A stretch of 64,000 nt of DNA from Demequina sp. (GTDB taxonomy: Bacteria; Actinomycetota; Actinomycetes; Actinomycetales; Demequinaceae). The first letter of the stretch is position 1. Each line of letters begins with the position of its first letter. The position numbers and the translations under genes were made by a program. Under the pieces are notes generated by a model, which was not told where the DNA came from, searched no databases, and saw only the letters and a program-made list of their open reading frames with translations. The stretch lies in NCBI GenBank assembly GCA_024707205.1, contig JANQAD010000001.1:806001-870000 (forward strand), read 5' to 3'. Below are positions 11,671 through 19,727 of this stretch, piece after piece.

Positions 11671-12140
11671 GGTGAGTCCTCTCGAACGAAGTCTTCAAAC
11701 CGCTGCTGGAGCACGGGCCACTCGGCCTCCCAGAAGCGAACCATCAGGTCAAGCGACGTGATGCGGTCCTGCCGTGACGGCGGGAGCGCGGCGACTCCCG
11801 CCTGGGCCAGCGTGCGGAGGCCGCGGATCCGCTCTCCCTCCGAGAGGACAAGATGCGTCCAGACGTTGTGAGGAAGCTGGTAGCGCCCCGACCGCTCTCC
11901 CGGCCCGCGCGCACGCTCAACGAGGCCGATGCGGCTCAGGATGCCCAACTGGGTGGAGACGGTGCCCGCGGATAGGCCAAGGGCGGAGGCGATCTGGGGC
12001 TGGGTGAGGGCTGGCGGTTCGCACACCATGAGGTGGCTGAGAATCGCGCCCGCAGAGTGTGAGAGGCCCAGGTTCTCCCAGTACGCCGCGGCCCTCATTA
12101 CGAAGGTCTGTGCTGGACCCTGTGCTCCCGTGACTGTCAC
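11667..12140 (-). CDS. GbsR/MarR-like winged-helix regulator of the ABC exporter operon
   Basis: About 157 residues from the GTG ending at 12140. The winged-helix core is [20 protein letters not shown], followed by [20 protein letters not shown], the wing. This arrangement fits GbsR-type proteins. It is the first gene of the regulator-ATPase-permease operon, and a perfect palindrome abuts its start codon, so negative autoregulation is likely. A longer frame upstream would read through that palindrome and is unlikely. Confidence 0.83.
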   Translation of the reverse strand: MTVTGAQGPAQTFVMRAAAYWENLGLSHSAGAILSHLMVCEPPALTQPQIASALGLSAGTVSTQLGILSRIGLVERARGPGERSGRYQLPHNVWTHLVLSEGERIRGLRTLAQAGVAALPPSRQDRITSLDLMVRFWEAEWPVLQQRFEDFVREDSP

Positions 12141-12162
12141 GATTTCAGGTATACCTGAAATC
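12141..12162. promoter_or_regulatory. Perfect 22-bp palindromic operator
   Basis: GATTTCAGGTA is followed directly by its reverse complement TACCTGAAATC, a perfect 22-bp palindrome. It touches the GTG start of the regulator gene on the minus strand and lies about 106 bp upstream of ppk on the plus strand. The position fits an autoregulatory operator where bound protein would block initiation. The message would be nearly leaderless. Confidence 0.78.
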
Positions 12163-12210
12163 ACTGAACTGCACCAGTGCCCTCGGCAAGCTGGGCGCGA
12201 AAGCCGCCAG

Positions 12211-12220
12211 AGCGTCGGGC
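12211..12220 (+). repeat. Intergenic copy of the AGCGTCGGGC repeat
   Basis: An exact copy within the longer string CCAGAGCGTCGGGCCGG, upstream of ppk. It is one of the few copies outside coding sequence. Confidence 0.9.
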
Positions 12221-12268
12221 CGGCAACCGGGGTCGCCAGAGCGTGCCGTGCCATGCCACGATGGGCGC

Positions 12269-14517
12269 ATGTCCGAGAGCATCGACGTCTCGAACGTCGC
12301 GCCCGTCCCCAAACCGGCCACCGACGAGACCCCCATGTACGAGTCGGAGGAGACCTATGCGATGCCCACCGTCGAGGTGGACGGCGCGGTCGAGACTCCG
12401 ATGCTCGATGAGGACCGATTCCTCGATCGCGAGCTGCAGTGGCTCGCGTTCAATGAGCGCGTCCTGGAACTCGCGGAGGACCCCTCGACGCCGCTGCTGG
12501 AGCGCGCGCGATACCTCTCGATCTTCGCGTCCAACCTCGACGAGTTCTTCATGGTCCGCATCGCGGGCCTCAAGCGTCGCATCGCCGCCGGATTCGCGGT
12601 GCCCTCAGCCACCGGCATGAGTCCCACGCGGCTCGTGGAGGCGCTGACGGACCGCGCGCACGTGCTCATGGACGAGCACGCGGAGGTGTTCGTCTCCCAG
12701 GTGCGGCCCGCGCTCGCCAAAGAGGGCATCTTCATCGTCCGCTACGAGGATCTCGGCTCGAGTGAGCGGGAGCGCCTGCGCAAGCTCTATCGCTCGGACA
12801 TCTTCCCCGTGCTCACCCCGCTCGCCGTTGACCCTGCCCACCCGTTCCCCTACATTTCCGGGCTGTCGCTCAACCTCGCGGTGCAGATCCAGGATCCGGA
12901 CACCGGCAAGGAGTACTTCGCGCGCGTCAAGGTACCGGAGACGCTGCCCCGATTCCTCGCCGTCGACGCCGAGGGCCACGCCCTGCAGGTCGTGGATGCG
13001 GCAGCGCTCTCCGACGAGCCGCGCTCGTTCGTGCCGCTCGAGAACGTCATCGCCGCTCACCTCGACTACCTATTCCCCGGCATGAACGTGGTGGACCACT
13101 TCACGTTCCGGGTGACGCGCAACGAGGACGTCGAGGTCGAGGAAGACGACGCCGAGAACCTCCTCAAGGCGATGGAGCGCGAGTTGCTGCGCCGCCGGTT
13201 CGGGCCCGCGGTGCGCCTCGAGATCGCCGAAGGAATGTCCCCCGCGACGGGCGAGTTGCTCGTGCGCGAGCTGGGCATCACGGAGCTGGACGTGTTCCGG
13301 CTACCCGCTCCGCTGGACCTCACCGGGCTCAACGTCATCGCGGACCTGGACCGGCCATCGTTGCAGTTCCCCGCGTTCCGCCCCACGACCAACCACGCGC
13401 TCGCCCCCGTGGAGACGGCAACGGAGCTCTCGATCTTCGAGGCGGTCTCGCGCGGCGACGTGCTGCTGCACCACCCCTACGACTCGTTCTCCACCTCCGT
13501 GCAGGCGTTCCTGTCGCAGGCCGCGGCCGACCCCAAAGTACTCGCGATCAAGCAGACGCTGTACCGCACCTCCGGCGACTCGCCCATCGTCGACGCCCTC
13601 ATCGAGGCCGCTCGCAACGGCAAGCAGGTGCTGGTGCTCGTGGAGATCAAGGCGCGGTTCGACGAGCAGCGCAACATCTCGTGGGCGAGAAAGCTCGAGG
13701 AGGCCGGCGTCCACGTGGTGTACGGCCTCATCGGACTCAAGACGCACTGCAAGCTGTCCATGGTGGTGCGCCAGGAGGAAGACGGCCTGGTCCGCTACTG
13801 CCACATCGGCACGGGCAACTACCACCCGCGCACCGCGCGCCTGTACGAGGATTACGGGCTCCTGACCCGCGACCCCGAGGTGGGCTCCGACATAGCGAAG
13901 CTCTTCAACCAGCTCTCCGGATACGCTCCCAAGGCGAAGTTCCGCAGGCTGCTGGTGGCGCCAACGGGCCTGCGCTCCGGGCTCATCGAGCGGATCGACG
14001 CGGAGGCGGACAGGGCACGGGCGGCAAGGCCGCGTGGGTCAAGTTCAAGGTCAACTCGGTCGTGGACGAGCGCATCATCGACGCGCTCTACCGGGCCTCC
14101 CAGGCCGGAGTGACGGTGGAGCTCGTGGTGCGCGGCACCACCGCGATCCGCCCCGGTGTGCCCGGGCTCTCGGAGAACGTCCGCGTGCGCTCGATCCTTG
14201 GCCGCTTCCTCGAGCACTCACGCATCTACGCGTTCGCGAATGACGGCCATCCCGAGGTCTTCATCGGCTCCGCCGACCTCATGCACCGCAACCTTGACCG
14301 ACGCATCGAGACGCTCATCTCGATCGCCGACCCCGCACACATCGCGTACCTCATCGAGAACATCGACCTCGCGATGTCCGACGAGGTGGCCGCGTGGGAG
14401 TTGGGGCCTGACGGCGAGTGGGAGCGGAGGGCCTGGGCCAAGGACGGCACGCACCTGGCCGACCTGCAGACCATCTACATCACTCGCCAGCCAAAGCGGA
14501 GGGCCATCCGCAAGTGA
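12269..14517 (+). CDS. ppk1: Polyphosphate kinase (frameshift near 14019)
   Basis: Reversibly transfers the ATP gamma-phosphate to polyphosphate. About 749 residues when repaired, usual for actinobacterial PPK1. Visible are the N-domain ([20 protein letters not shown]), the head domain ([20 protein letters not shown]), LLHHPYDSF, and the first catalytic region with [20 protein letters not shown] and its His. The second phospholipase-D-like half resumes as [20 protein letters not shown] and ends at 14517. The break lies in 14012-14026, where one extra G restores ARAGKAAWVK. It overlaps the NUDIX gene by 4 nt, a pairing I recall from many actinobacteria (Ppk with MutT1-like proteins). Confidence 0.93.
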
Positions 14518-15488
14518 CGAAAGTTCCCGCGCCCATGACGCAGGTCGCCGCTGGCGCGCTTGTGTGGCGTATCCGCGAAGGCGTACTGCAGGTGCTCGCC
14601 GTGCATCGCCCCAGGTACAACGACTGGTCGTGGCCAAGGGCAAGCTCGCCCACGGCGAGACGCTCCCGCAGTGCGCCATCCGCGAGGTCGCCGAAGAGAC
14701 CGGCAAGCAGATCGTGCTCGGCCAGCCGCTTCCGACCCTGCGCTACCCCGTGGGCGCTGGCCGGCAGAAGGTGGTCCGCTACTGGGCGGCGCAGGTCGCC
14801 TCGCCGGAAGGCAGGGCGGTGCAAGCCCGGCCGCCGGTGAAGATCGCGCCCAAGCACGAGGTGGACCGCGTGCGCTGGCTCACCGTGGAGCAGGCGATGA
14901 CCAAGATCACCTTCCCGGACGACCTCCGGCCCCTCGAGGTGCTCGCTGAGGCCCACGCCAACGATCGGCTCGAGACCCGCGCCTTCGTGCTGGTGAGGCA
15001 CGCGCGTGCCCGACGCCGCAAGGCCTGGGACGGCGAGGAAGACGAGAGGCCGCTCACCAAGGCGGGGCAGCGTCGGGCACGACAACTGGTGCCGCTCATT
15101 GCGGCGTTTGGGGTGACCCACGTGTCGTCGTCGCCGGCGACGCGGTGCATGGAGACGATCGCGCCCTACGCGAAGGCGGCCAAGCTCCCCATCAAGACCT
15201 ATCCCGCGCTCACCGAGCCCGGGCATGGAGGCGCCGCTGCGCACCGCCGAGGTGATGATCAACCAGTTGAGCAAGGGCGGCAACAGGGCCGTGTGCGTGC
15301 ACCGCCCCACGTTGCCGACGGTGGTGGAGATGATGCGGGCAGCTACCAGGCCATATACGCGGGGAGCGCTGCCGCGCAAGAACCCGTACCTGCCCGCGGG
15401 CGGCGTGATCGTGGCGCATGTGGTCGACACGGAGTCGGGGCCGCGGGCCGTGGCGGTGGAGACGCACCTGCTGCACGTGCACCCGTAG
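14514..15488 (+). CDS. NUDIX hydrolase fused to a histidine phosphatase domain (MutT1-like; two frameshifts)
   Basis: About 324 residues. The NUDIX box is GKLAHGETLPQCAIREVAEE followed by TG (pattern GX5EX7REVxEExG). The second half has the phosphoglycerate-mutase/SixA motif VLVRHARA and the helix SSPATRCMETI. Mycobacterial MutT1 has this fusion and hydrolyses 8-oxo-dGTP and dinucleoside polyphosphates. The frame breaks at about 14634 (TGGCC for expected TGGCCC) and at about 15227 (one extra G). The final segment is TAEVMINQLSKGGNRAVCVH to the stop at 15488. The two indels cancel, so total length remains a multiple of three. Confidence 0.85.
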
Positions 15489-15616
15489 AGCGCTACTTGA
15501 AGCGACGCCGGGCCGGTTGCACCTGACGGCGCTAAGGCCGCTCGAGGCGGCTGAAATTGGAGCCCGGGGCTACGCAGCCCGACGTCGGTAACAAGGGTAC
15601 GCGCTCGCCCCCTGGT

Positions 15617-15715
15617 GACAAACAAGGGTCGAAGCGACGGGTGTGACAGACGTGACCGATATGGCGCGAGTTCGCGCCTCACTAGTCACTTGCGTACCAG
15701 GGACCCTTGTTTGTC
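15617..15715. repeat. 99-bp element with 14-bp perfect terminal inverted repeats
   Basis: GACAAACAAGGGTC (15617-15630) and its exact reverse complement GACCCTTGTTTGTC (15702-15715) bound a 71-bp centre. The element fills much of the 251-bp gap between two convergent genes. I see no clear target-site duplication. It could be a MITE-like remnant, a cruciform or a folded transcript end. Confidence 0.7.
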
Positions 15716-15739
15716 TCGCCAGCCGGCCCGACGCTGGCT

Positions 15740-16369
15740 TCAGTCGAGCTTGTCGTCTCGCCACAGCGTGGCGCACCGCTCCAGGTCCTCCCCGGTGCGC
15801 AGCAGTTGCGACGCGCGCAGCGTGGTGCGGTGCGCGCGGGCGTCCGCGTGGCCCTCGTCGGTCGCGGCCTCGAAGGCCGCGCCGGTCGCCACCACCCGGC
15901 AGAATGCGCCGGCGCGCTCGAGCGCCACGGCGAGGTCGCCTGAGAACACGCCGCGAAGGATCGTGTCGGCGAGACGCCTCACCTCGTCGGGCCCTGGCGG
16001 ATCCTCGACTCCCGCGATCGCGTGCCGCACGTGGGCCGCGTGAACGCCCTCGTGATAGGACCTGGCCACGGCCTCCGCGTCCTGCGTCACCCACTCGCGA
16101 AGCATGTAGAGGCGCCACAGGGCGCCGGGCAGCGTCAGCGGATCGGCCTTGGACCACATCATCGCGACGGTGTCCACGCCCTCCTCGTCCACGAGCCGGA
16201 CCAGTCGCGCCACGAGTTCCGGGTCCCCGGACTCGCGCGCCTGGCCAACGATCGCCGCTGCGGTCTCGTGCGCGATGAGTGCGCGCTCGGCGGGGTCGAT
16301 GTCGCCGACGAGTTCGTCGGCGAGCTCCATGTCGAGCATCGCCGGCCGGCGGAAGTGGTGCTCGACCAC
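15740..16369 (-). CDS. Conserved hypothetical protein in operon with msrB
   Basis: 209 residues, acidic and helical, with no signal peptide. It begins with a GTG directly after the msrB stop. Visible features are the repeated helical pattern ERALIAHETAAAIVGQARES and LVARLVRLVDEEGVDTVAMM. I do not recognise a family and make no functional claim beyond co-transcription with msrB. A repeat copy lies immediately after its stop (15726-15735). Confidence 0.7.
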   Translation of the reverse strand: MVEHHFRRPAMLDMELADELVGDIDPAERALIAHETAAAIVGQARESGDPELVARLVRLVDEEGVDTVAMMWSKADPLTLPGALWRLYMLREWVTQDAEAVARSYHEGVHAAHVRHAIAGVEDPPGPDEVRRLADTILRGVFSGDLAVALERAGAFCRVVATGAAFEAATDEGHADARAHRTTLRASQLLRTGEDLERCATLWRDDKLD

Positions 16370-16777
16370 TTACTCGACCGCCTCGTCGAACGTGAGCGAC
16401 ACGGAATTGATGCAGAACCGGTCGCCGGTTGGCGTCTGCGGCGCGTCGGGGAAGACGTGCCCAAGGTGCGAGTCGCACGCGGCGCAGCGCACCTCGGTGC
16501 GCACCATGCCGTGGGTCCGGTCCTCGATGAGCGTCACCGCGTCGTTGTCCTTGGCCTCGTAGAACGAGGGCCAGCCGCAGTGCGAGTCGAACTTGGTGCC
16601 CGAGGAGAACAGCTCCGCGCCACACGCTCGGCAGCGGAATACGCCCGGACGCTTCTCGTCGAGGAGGGCGCCCGTCCACGGACGCTCGGTCGCCGCCTCG
16701 CGCAGCACCGAGAACTCGAAGTCATTGAGTTGGGCGCGCCATTCGGCGTCGGTCTTGATGATCTTGTTGGGGGACAT
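16370..16777 (-). CDS. msrB: Peptide-methionine (R)-S-oxide reductase
   Basis: Repairs Met-R-sulfoxide in proteins. 135 residues, normal length. Zinc-binding Cys pairs are CRAC (Cys49, Cys52) and CAAC (Cys98, Cys101). The catalytic Cys122 is in RFCINSVSL, and GTKFDSHCGWPSF is the family signature. It heads a two-gene operon. Confidence 0.96.
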   Translation of the reverse strand: MSPNKIIKTDAEWRAQLNDFEFSVLREAATERPWTGALLDEKRPGVFRCRACGAELFSSGTKFDSHCGWPSFYEAKDNDAVTLIEDRTHGMVRTEVRCAACDSHLGHVFPDAPQTPTGDRFCINSVSLTFDEAVE

Positions 16778-16934
16778 GAGCGCTCCTTCCACCTACAGAC
16801 TAAGCGTGGCACGAGCCGCCCGGCTGCCCTAGGGGGGTATGGGCGCCGGGCGGCTCGCTCTATTCACCCGAGTGGCCGCGGCGCGGACGCCAAGCGGTCA
16901 CACCTATTCGACGCTACAAGGCCCCGGTTTGTTC

Positions 16935-16954
16935 CCGCCTGGCTTGCCAGGCGG
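16935..16954. repeat. Short perfect hairpin with 9-bp stem
   Basis: CCGCCTGGC-TT-GCCAGGCGG. The two-base centre makes it a near-continuous palindrome. It is immediately followed by the larger hairpin. Confidence 0.75.
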
Positions 16955-16958
16955 CCGG

Positions 16959-17010
16959 AATGGGGCCTGAGGGTCACGAAACACGATTTTGGTGACCCTC
17001 AGGCCCCATT
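16959..17010. repeat. Palindromic intergenic repeat, 19-bp perfect stem
   Basis: AATGGGGCCTGAGGGTCAC (16959-16977) pairs perfectly with 16992-17010 across a 14-nt loop. Read on the minus strand it aligns with the imperfect palindrome at 63401-63454, sharing AAATGG, CT-AGG, TCAC and TCG-G-GTTTCG blocks. The two are likely members of one dispersed family. Confidence 0.75.
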
Positions 17011-17011
17011 T

Positions 17012-17050
17012 GGGGATGGGTTGGGGGTGGGGTGGGATGGGTTGGCGGGG
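17012..17050 (+). other. G-run tract with quadruplex potential
   Basis: At least six runs of three or more G separated by 1-3 bases within about 39 bp on the plus strand. This composition can in principle form a G-quadruplex. It lies between two hairpins. Confidence 0.5.
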
Positions 17051-17070
17051 CACGGGTGCCACCGGGGCTT

Positions 17071-17125
17071 CCGGCCCGACGCTGTGGTCACCAGGGCGCG
17101 CCACCCGGCCACAGCGTCGGGCCGG
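17071..17125. repeat. Inverted pair of the CCACAGCGTCGGGCC repeat
   Basis: CCGGCCCGACGCTGTGG (17071-17087) and its exact reverse complement (17109-17125) are separated by 21 bp. Together they make a 17-bp perfect stem. This is the longest intergenic form of the dispersed repeat here. Confidence 0.9.
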
Positions 17126-17250
17126 GTCTTGGAAAGCGGAACGTCACCTAAATGCAATTAAGTAATGCGCGGTTGCCATTTATCAAGAATGCGCGACAAC
17201 GCATTTTCCGCGAGTTATCGTGGAGTCATCAAGTTTCCTTAGGAGGAATC

Positions 17251-17547
17251 ATGCCGGTCGCCATCGGACTCCCGATCGTCTCTTCGTGCTCCGTCGACAC
17301 CTGCGGCTTCAACCACGAGGCCGGGTGTCACGCGGGCGCCATCAACGTCTCCGCAACGGCAGACGGCACGCACTGCGTAACCGCCACCCACACGGACACC
17401 CCCGCCGGCAGGGCGGCGGTCGCGGCCGTTGGCGCGTGCTCGCGGACGGACTGCATTCACAACGACGCCATGGCCTGCACGGCCGACGCGATCCAGGTGG
17501 GCACCAACTTCGACACCGCGCACTGCCTCACCTTCGCCACGGCGTAA
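17251..17547 (+). CDS. DUF1540 Cys-rich protein with two repeats
   Basis: 98 residues. Two copies of a four-Cys unit with identical spacing are visible: Cys13, 18, 26, 42 and Cys63, 68, 76, 92. Both match the DUF1540 pattern, presumed to bind metal. Function is not established. An ideal ribosome site AGGAGG lies at 17241-17246, five bases before the ATG, and the upstream DNA is AT-rich, so expression may be strong. Confidence 0.9.
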   Translation: MPVAIGLPIVSSCSVDTCGFNHEAGCHAGAINVSATADGTHCVTATHTDTPAGRAAVAAVGACSRTDCIHNDAMACTADAIQVGTNFDTAHCLTFATA

Positions 17548-17564
17548 GTGACACACTGGCGCGC

Positions 17565-18320
17565 ATGACGCGCCGCACCTTCCTGCGCATTGGACCGCGC
17601 CAATGGTCCGACGCTTGGGACGGCTGCAAGGCGATCGCGCCCTTGATGGTGGGTTGCGCCATCTTTGGGATGGCGTTCGGCGCGCTCGTGCGGGATGCGG
17701 GCATCAACCCCTGGGCGGGACTCTTCGCCACCACAACGGTGGTCGCGGGCGCGAGCCAGATCGCGATCGTTGAGGCCGTGCGGGCGAACGCCCCGGCGGT
17801 GGTCGCGATTCTCACGGCGCTGCTCATCAATGCGCGGCTCGCGCTGTATTCAGCTGCGCTCGCGCCGATGTGGGCGGCGTTCCCTCGCCGCTGGCGGCTC
17901 GGTCTCGCCTATTTCATGACGGATCAATCGGCCGTCATCGCGATGCGCGAGGCCGACGAGCCCGATCCCGTTCGCCGACGCTGGTTCGCCTTTGGCGCGT
18001 CGGTCCCGTTCGTGGGGGTGTGGGTGGTGGGGTCCGCGGCGGGGCTCGCGCTCGGTCCCGTGATCCCGGAGCAGTGGCAAGTGGGCTTCATCGTGCCGCT
18101 GATGTTCATCGCGGTGATGGTGCCCGGCCTCCGCAACGCCGCCCAATTCGTCACGGTCCTGGGCGCCACGCTCGTTGTGCTCGCGGGCCGCACCTGGCCC
18201 TACGGGCTCAACGTGTTCTTCGGCATCATCACCGGCATGGCGGCAGGGGCGACGTTCGAGGCCTGGCAAGAGAAGCGTCGGGCCGGAACCACTAGCCGCG
18301 CGGAGGGCGAGGCCGCGTGA
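17565..18320 (+). CDS. azlC: AzlC-family branched-chain amino acid exporter subunit
   Basis: 251 residues with about seven or eight transmembrane helices. Family motifs are FGMAFGALVRDAGINPW and GASQIAIVEAV. AzlC forms a branched-chain amino acid or azaleucine exporter with AzlD (BrnFE-like in corynebacteria). The next gene is azlD, with a 4-nt overlap, which confirms the pair. A repeat copy is at 18274-18283. Confidence 0.9.
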   Translation: MTRRTFLRIGPRQWSDAWDGCKAIAPLMVGCAIFGMAFGALVRDAGINPWAGLFATTTVVAGASQIAIVEAVRANAPAVVAILTALLINARLALYSAALAPMWAAFPRRWRLGLAYFMTDQSAVIAMREADEPDPVRRRWFAFGASVPFVGVWVVGSAAGLALGPVIPEQWQVGFIVPLMFIAVMVPGLRNAAQFVTVLGATLVVLAGRTWPYGLNVFFGIITGMAAGATFEAWQEKRRAGTTSRAEGEAA

Positions 18321-18631
18321 ACATCTGGCTCATCTTCCTCATCGCGGCGATCGGCACCTACCTGATCCGCATCTCGGGCGTGGTGCTGCTCAAGGACGAG
18401 GAGCGCATTCCCACTCCCGTGAGGCGAGCGCTGCGCATGGTGGGGCCTGCGGCGATGGGCGCGATCATCGTCAATGCGCTGTTCCTGGACCACGGCGAGT
18501 GGCGCGAGTTCGGCGCGTGGCACATCGCGGCCGCGGTTGCGGTGATCGTGGCGCTGTGGCGGCGCAGCGAGGGCTGGTCGATGCTCGCGGGCGCGGTGGT
18601 GTTCGCGGTGCTCATCGCGACATCGCTCTAG
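18317..18631 (+). CDS. azlD: AzlD-family branched-chain amino acid exporter small subunit
   Basis: 104 residues with three or four hydrophobic helices (IWLIFLIAAIGTYLIRISGV at the start). Length and topology fit AzlD/BrnE. It overlaps azlC by 4 nt and is predicted to form the complex with it in the membrane. Confidence 0.88.
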   Translation: MNIWLIFLIAAIGTYLIRISGVVLLKDEERIPTPVRRALRMVGPAAMGAIIVNALFLDHGEWREFGAWHIAAAVAVIVALWRRSEGWSMLAGAVVFAVLIATSL

Positions 18632-18637
18632 TGCCCC

Positions 18638-18666
18638 TGTCGAATCCCAGGCACGCCGTTCGTGGA
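18638..18666 (+). promoter_or_regulatory. Candidate ECF42 sigma-dependent promoter
   Basis: TGTCGA at 18638-18643 matches the -35 element I recall for ECF42 sigma factors. About 18 bases later comes CGTGG, close to the CGTC-like -10. It lies 35-60 bp before the first DGPF gene, so the sigma factor encoded downstream may drive its own operon. The match is from memory and the -10 is imperfect. Confidence 0.5.
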
Positions 18667-18699
18667 AATGGCACAGTTGAACGATCCAAGGGAGTGCCC

Positions 18700-19035
18700 A
18701 TGACCCAATACCTGCTGTCCGTCCATCACGACTACGAAGCCCCGCTGCCGAGCAACGCGGAGCAGATCTTCGCGGACGTGGACGCCTTCAACGCCACCAT
18801 CGCGGGCCAGTCCGTGTTCGGCGGCGGCCTCGAGCCCCCGCACACGTCCACCGTCGTCGCGAACCACGACGGCCAGCTGGTCGTCACCGACGGACCCTTC
18901 GCCGAGACCAAGGAGGCGCTCGGCGGCTTCTGGGTCATCGACGTTCCTGACCTCGACGCGGCGCTGGAGATCGCCGGCCGCGCCACCACAGCCTGCCGCG
19001 CGCCCATCGAGGTGCGCCCCTTTGAATCGGAGTAG
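18700..19035 (+). CDS. YCII/DGPF-domain protein 1
   Basis: 111 residues. The name-giving motif VTDGPFAETKEALGGFWVID is present. DGPF proteins are accessory partners in ECF42 sigma operons; their biochemical role is unknown. It is the first gene of a four-gene set (three DGPF proteins and the sigma factor) with gaps of only 3 nt or overlaps. Confidence 0.9.
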   Translation: MTQYLLSVHHDYEAPLPSNAEQIFADVDAFNATIAGQSVFGGGLEPPHTSTVVANHDGQLVVTDGPFAETKEALGGFWVIDVPDLDAALEIAGRATTACRAPIEVRPFESE

Positions 19036-19038
19036 ATC

Positions 19039-19371
19039 ATGACCCAGTACCTGTTCAGCGTTATTCACGACTACGTCAACAACCCGCCCATGGCGGACCC
19101 CGTCAAGGACGCGGAGATGTTCAAGCGCGTCGGCGACTTCAACGACTCGATCAAGGACAAGATCCTCTTCATGGGTGGGCTGCATGCGCCGGATTCGGCA
19201 TTCCGCGCCCAGGGCACCATGGTGACCGACGGCCCGTTCGCGGAGACCAACGAGATGATCGGCGGTCTGTGGGTCATCGAGGCCCAGGAGGATGAGGTCC
19301 GCGATCTCGCGAAGCGCGCCAGCGAAGCCTGCGGCGTCCCCGTAGAAGTCCGACCCTTCCAGAGCATCTAG
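19039..19371 (+). CDS. YCII/DGPF-domain protein 2
   Basis: 110 residues with TDGPFAETNEMIGGLWVIEA. Its N-terminus MTQYLFSVIHDY nearly repeats that of the preceding protein, which points to tandem duplication. Confidence 0.9.
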   Translation: MTQYLFSVIHDYVNNPPMADPVKDAEMFKRVGDFNDSIKDKILFMGGLHAPDSAFRAQGTMVTDGPFAETNEMIGGLWVIEAQEDEVRDLAKRASEACGVPVEVRPFQSI

Positions 19372-19727
19372 TGCTGTTCCTCCTCGCCGCCCAGGACCGT
19401 CCGGATTCGCCCTTCAACCTCATGGCCAATCATGAGGAGGTGTGGCGGGACCTCACGGCCCTGGACGACGCCCTGCGCGCGGCGGGCGCCTACGTCTTCT
19501 CCCGTGGTCTGCAGCCGCCCGACGCTGCGGTCACCTTTCGCGCGCAGGGCACCGGGGAGGTGGCGGAGGCACCGGGCCCGTACGGGCCGTCGACTCTCAG
19601 CGGGATGTGGATCATCGACGTGGCCTCGGAGCCTGAGGCCCGCGACTGGGCACGGCGGTGCGCGGCAGCGCACCGGTGCGACGTTGAGTTGCGGCCGTTC
19701 CAGCCGCACGTGAGCGAGTACCTGTGA
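19371..19727 (+). CDS. YCII-domain protein 3, divergent paralogue
   Basis: 118 residues from the GTG that overlaps the previous stop. The DGPF motif is degraded to [20 protein letters not shown], but the flanking pattern ([17 protein letters not shown]) is that of the family. A repeat copy (19517-19526) supplies the PDAAV codons. It overlaps the sigma gene by 4 nt. Confidence 0.82.
   Translation: MLFLLAAQDRPDSPFNLMANHEEVWRDLTALDDALRAAGAYVFSRGLQPPDAAVTFRAQGTGEVAEAPGPYGPSTLSGMWIIDVASEPEARDWARRCAAAHRCDVELRPFQPHVSEYL

Larger units (their letters stand above)
16778..17250. other. 473-bp intergenic region with stacked hairpins and a G-rich tract
   Basis: Between msrB and the DUF1540 gene there are three separate perfect hairpins (16935-16954, 16959-17010, 17071-17125) and a G-rich tract at 17012-17050. 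An AT-rich stretch at 17145-17250 probably holds the promoter of the DUF1540 gene. No coding region is convincing here. Confidence 0.7.

Noticed and set aside
17152..17250. Upstream extension of the DUF1540 gene (start at 17152)
   Set aside because: The extension is AT-rich promoter DNA, and a strong AGGAGG ribosome site lies just before the ATG at 17251.
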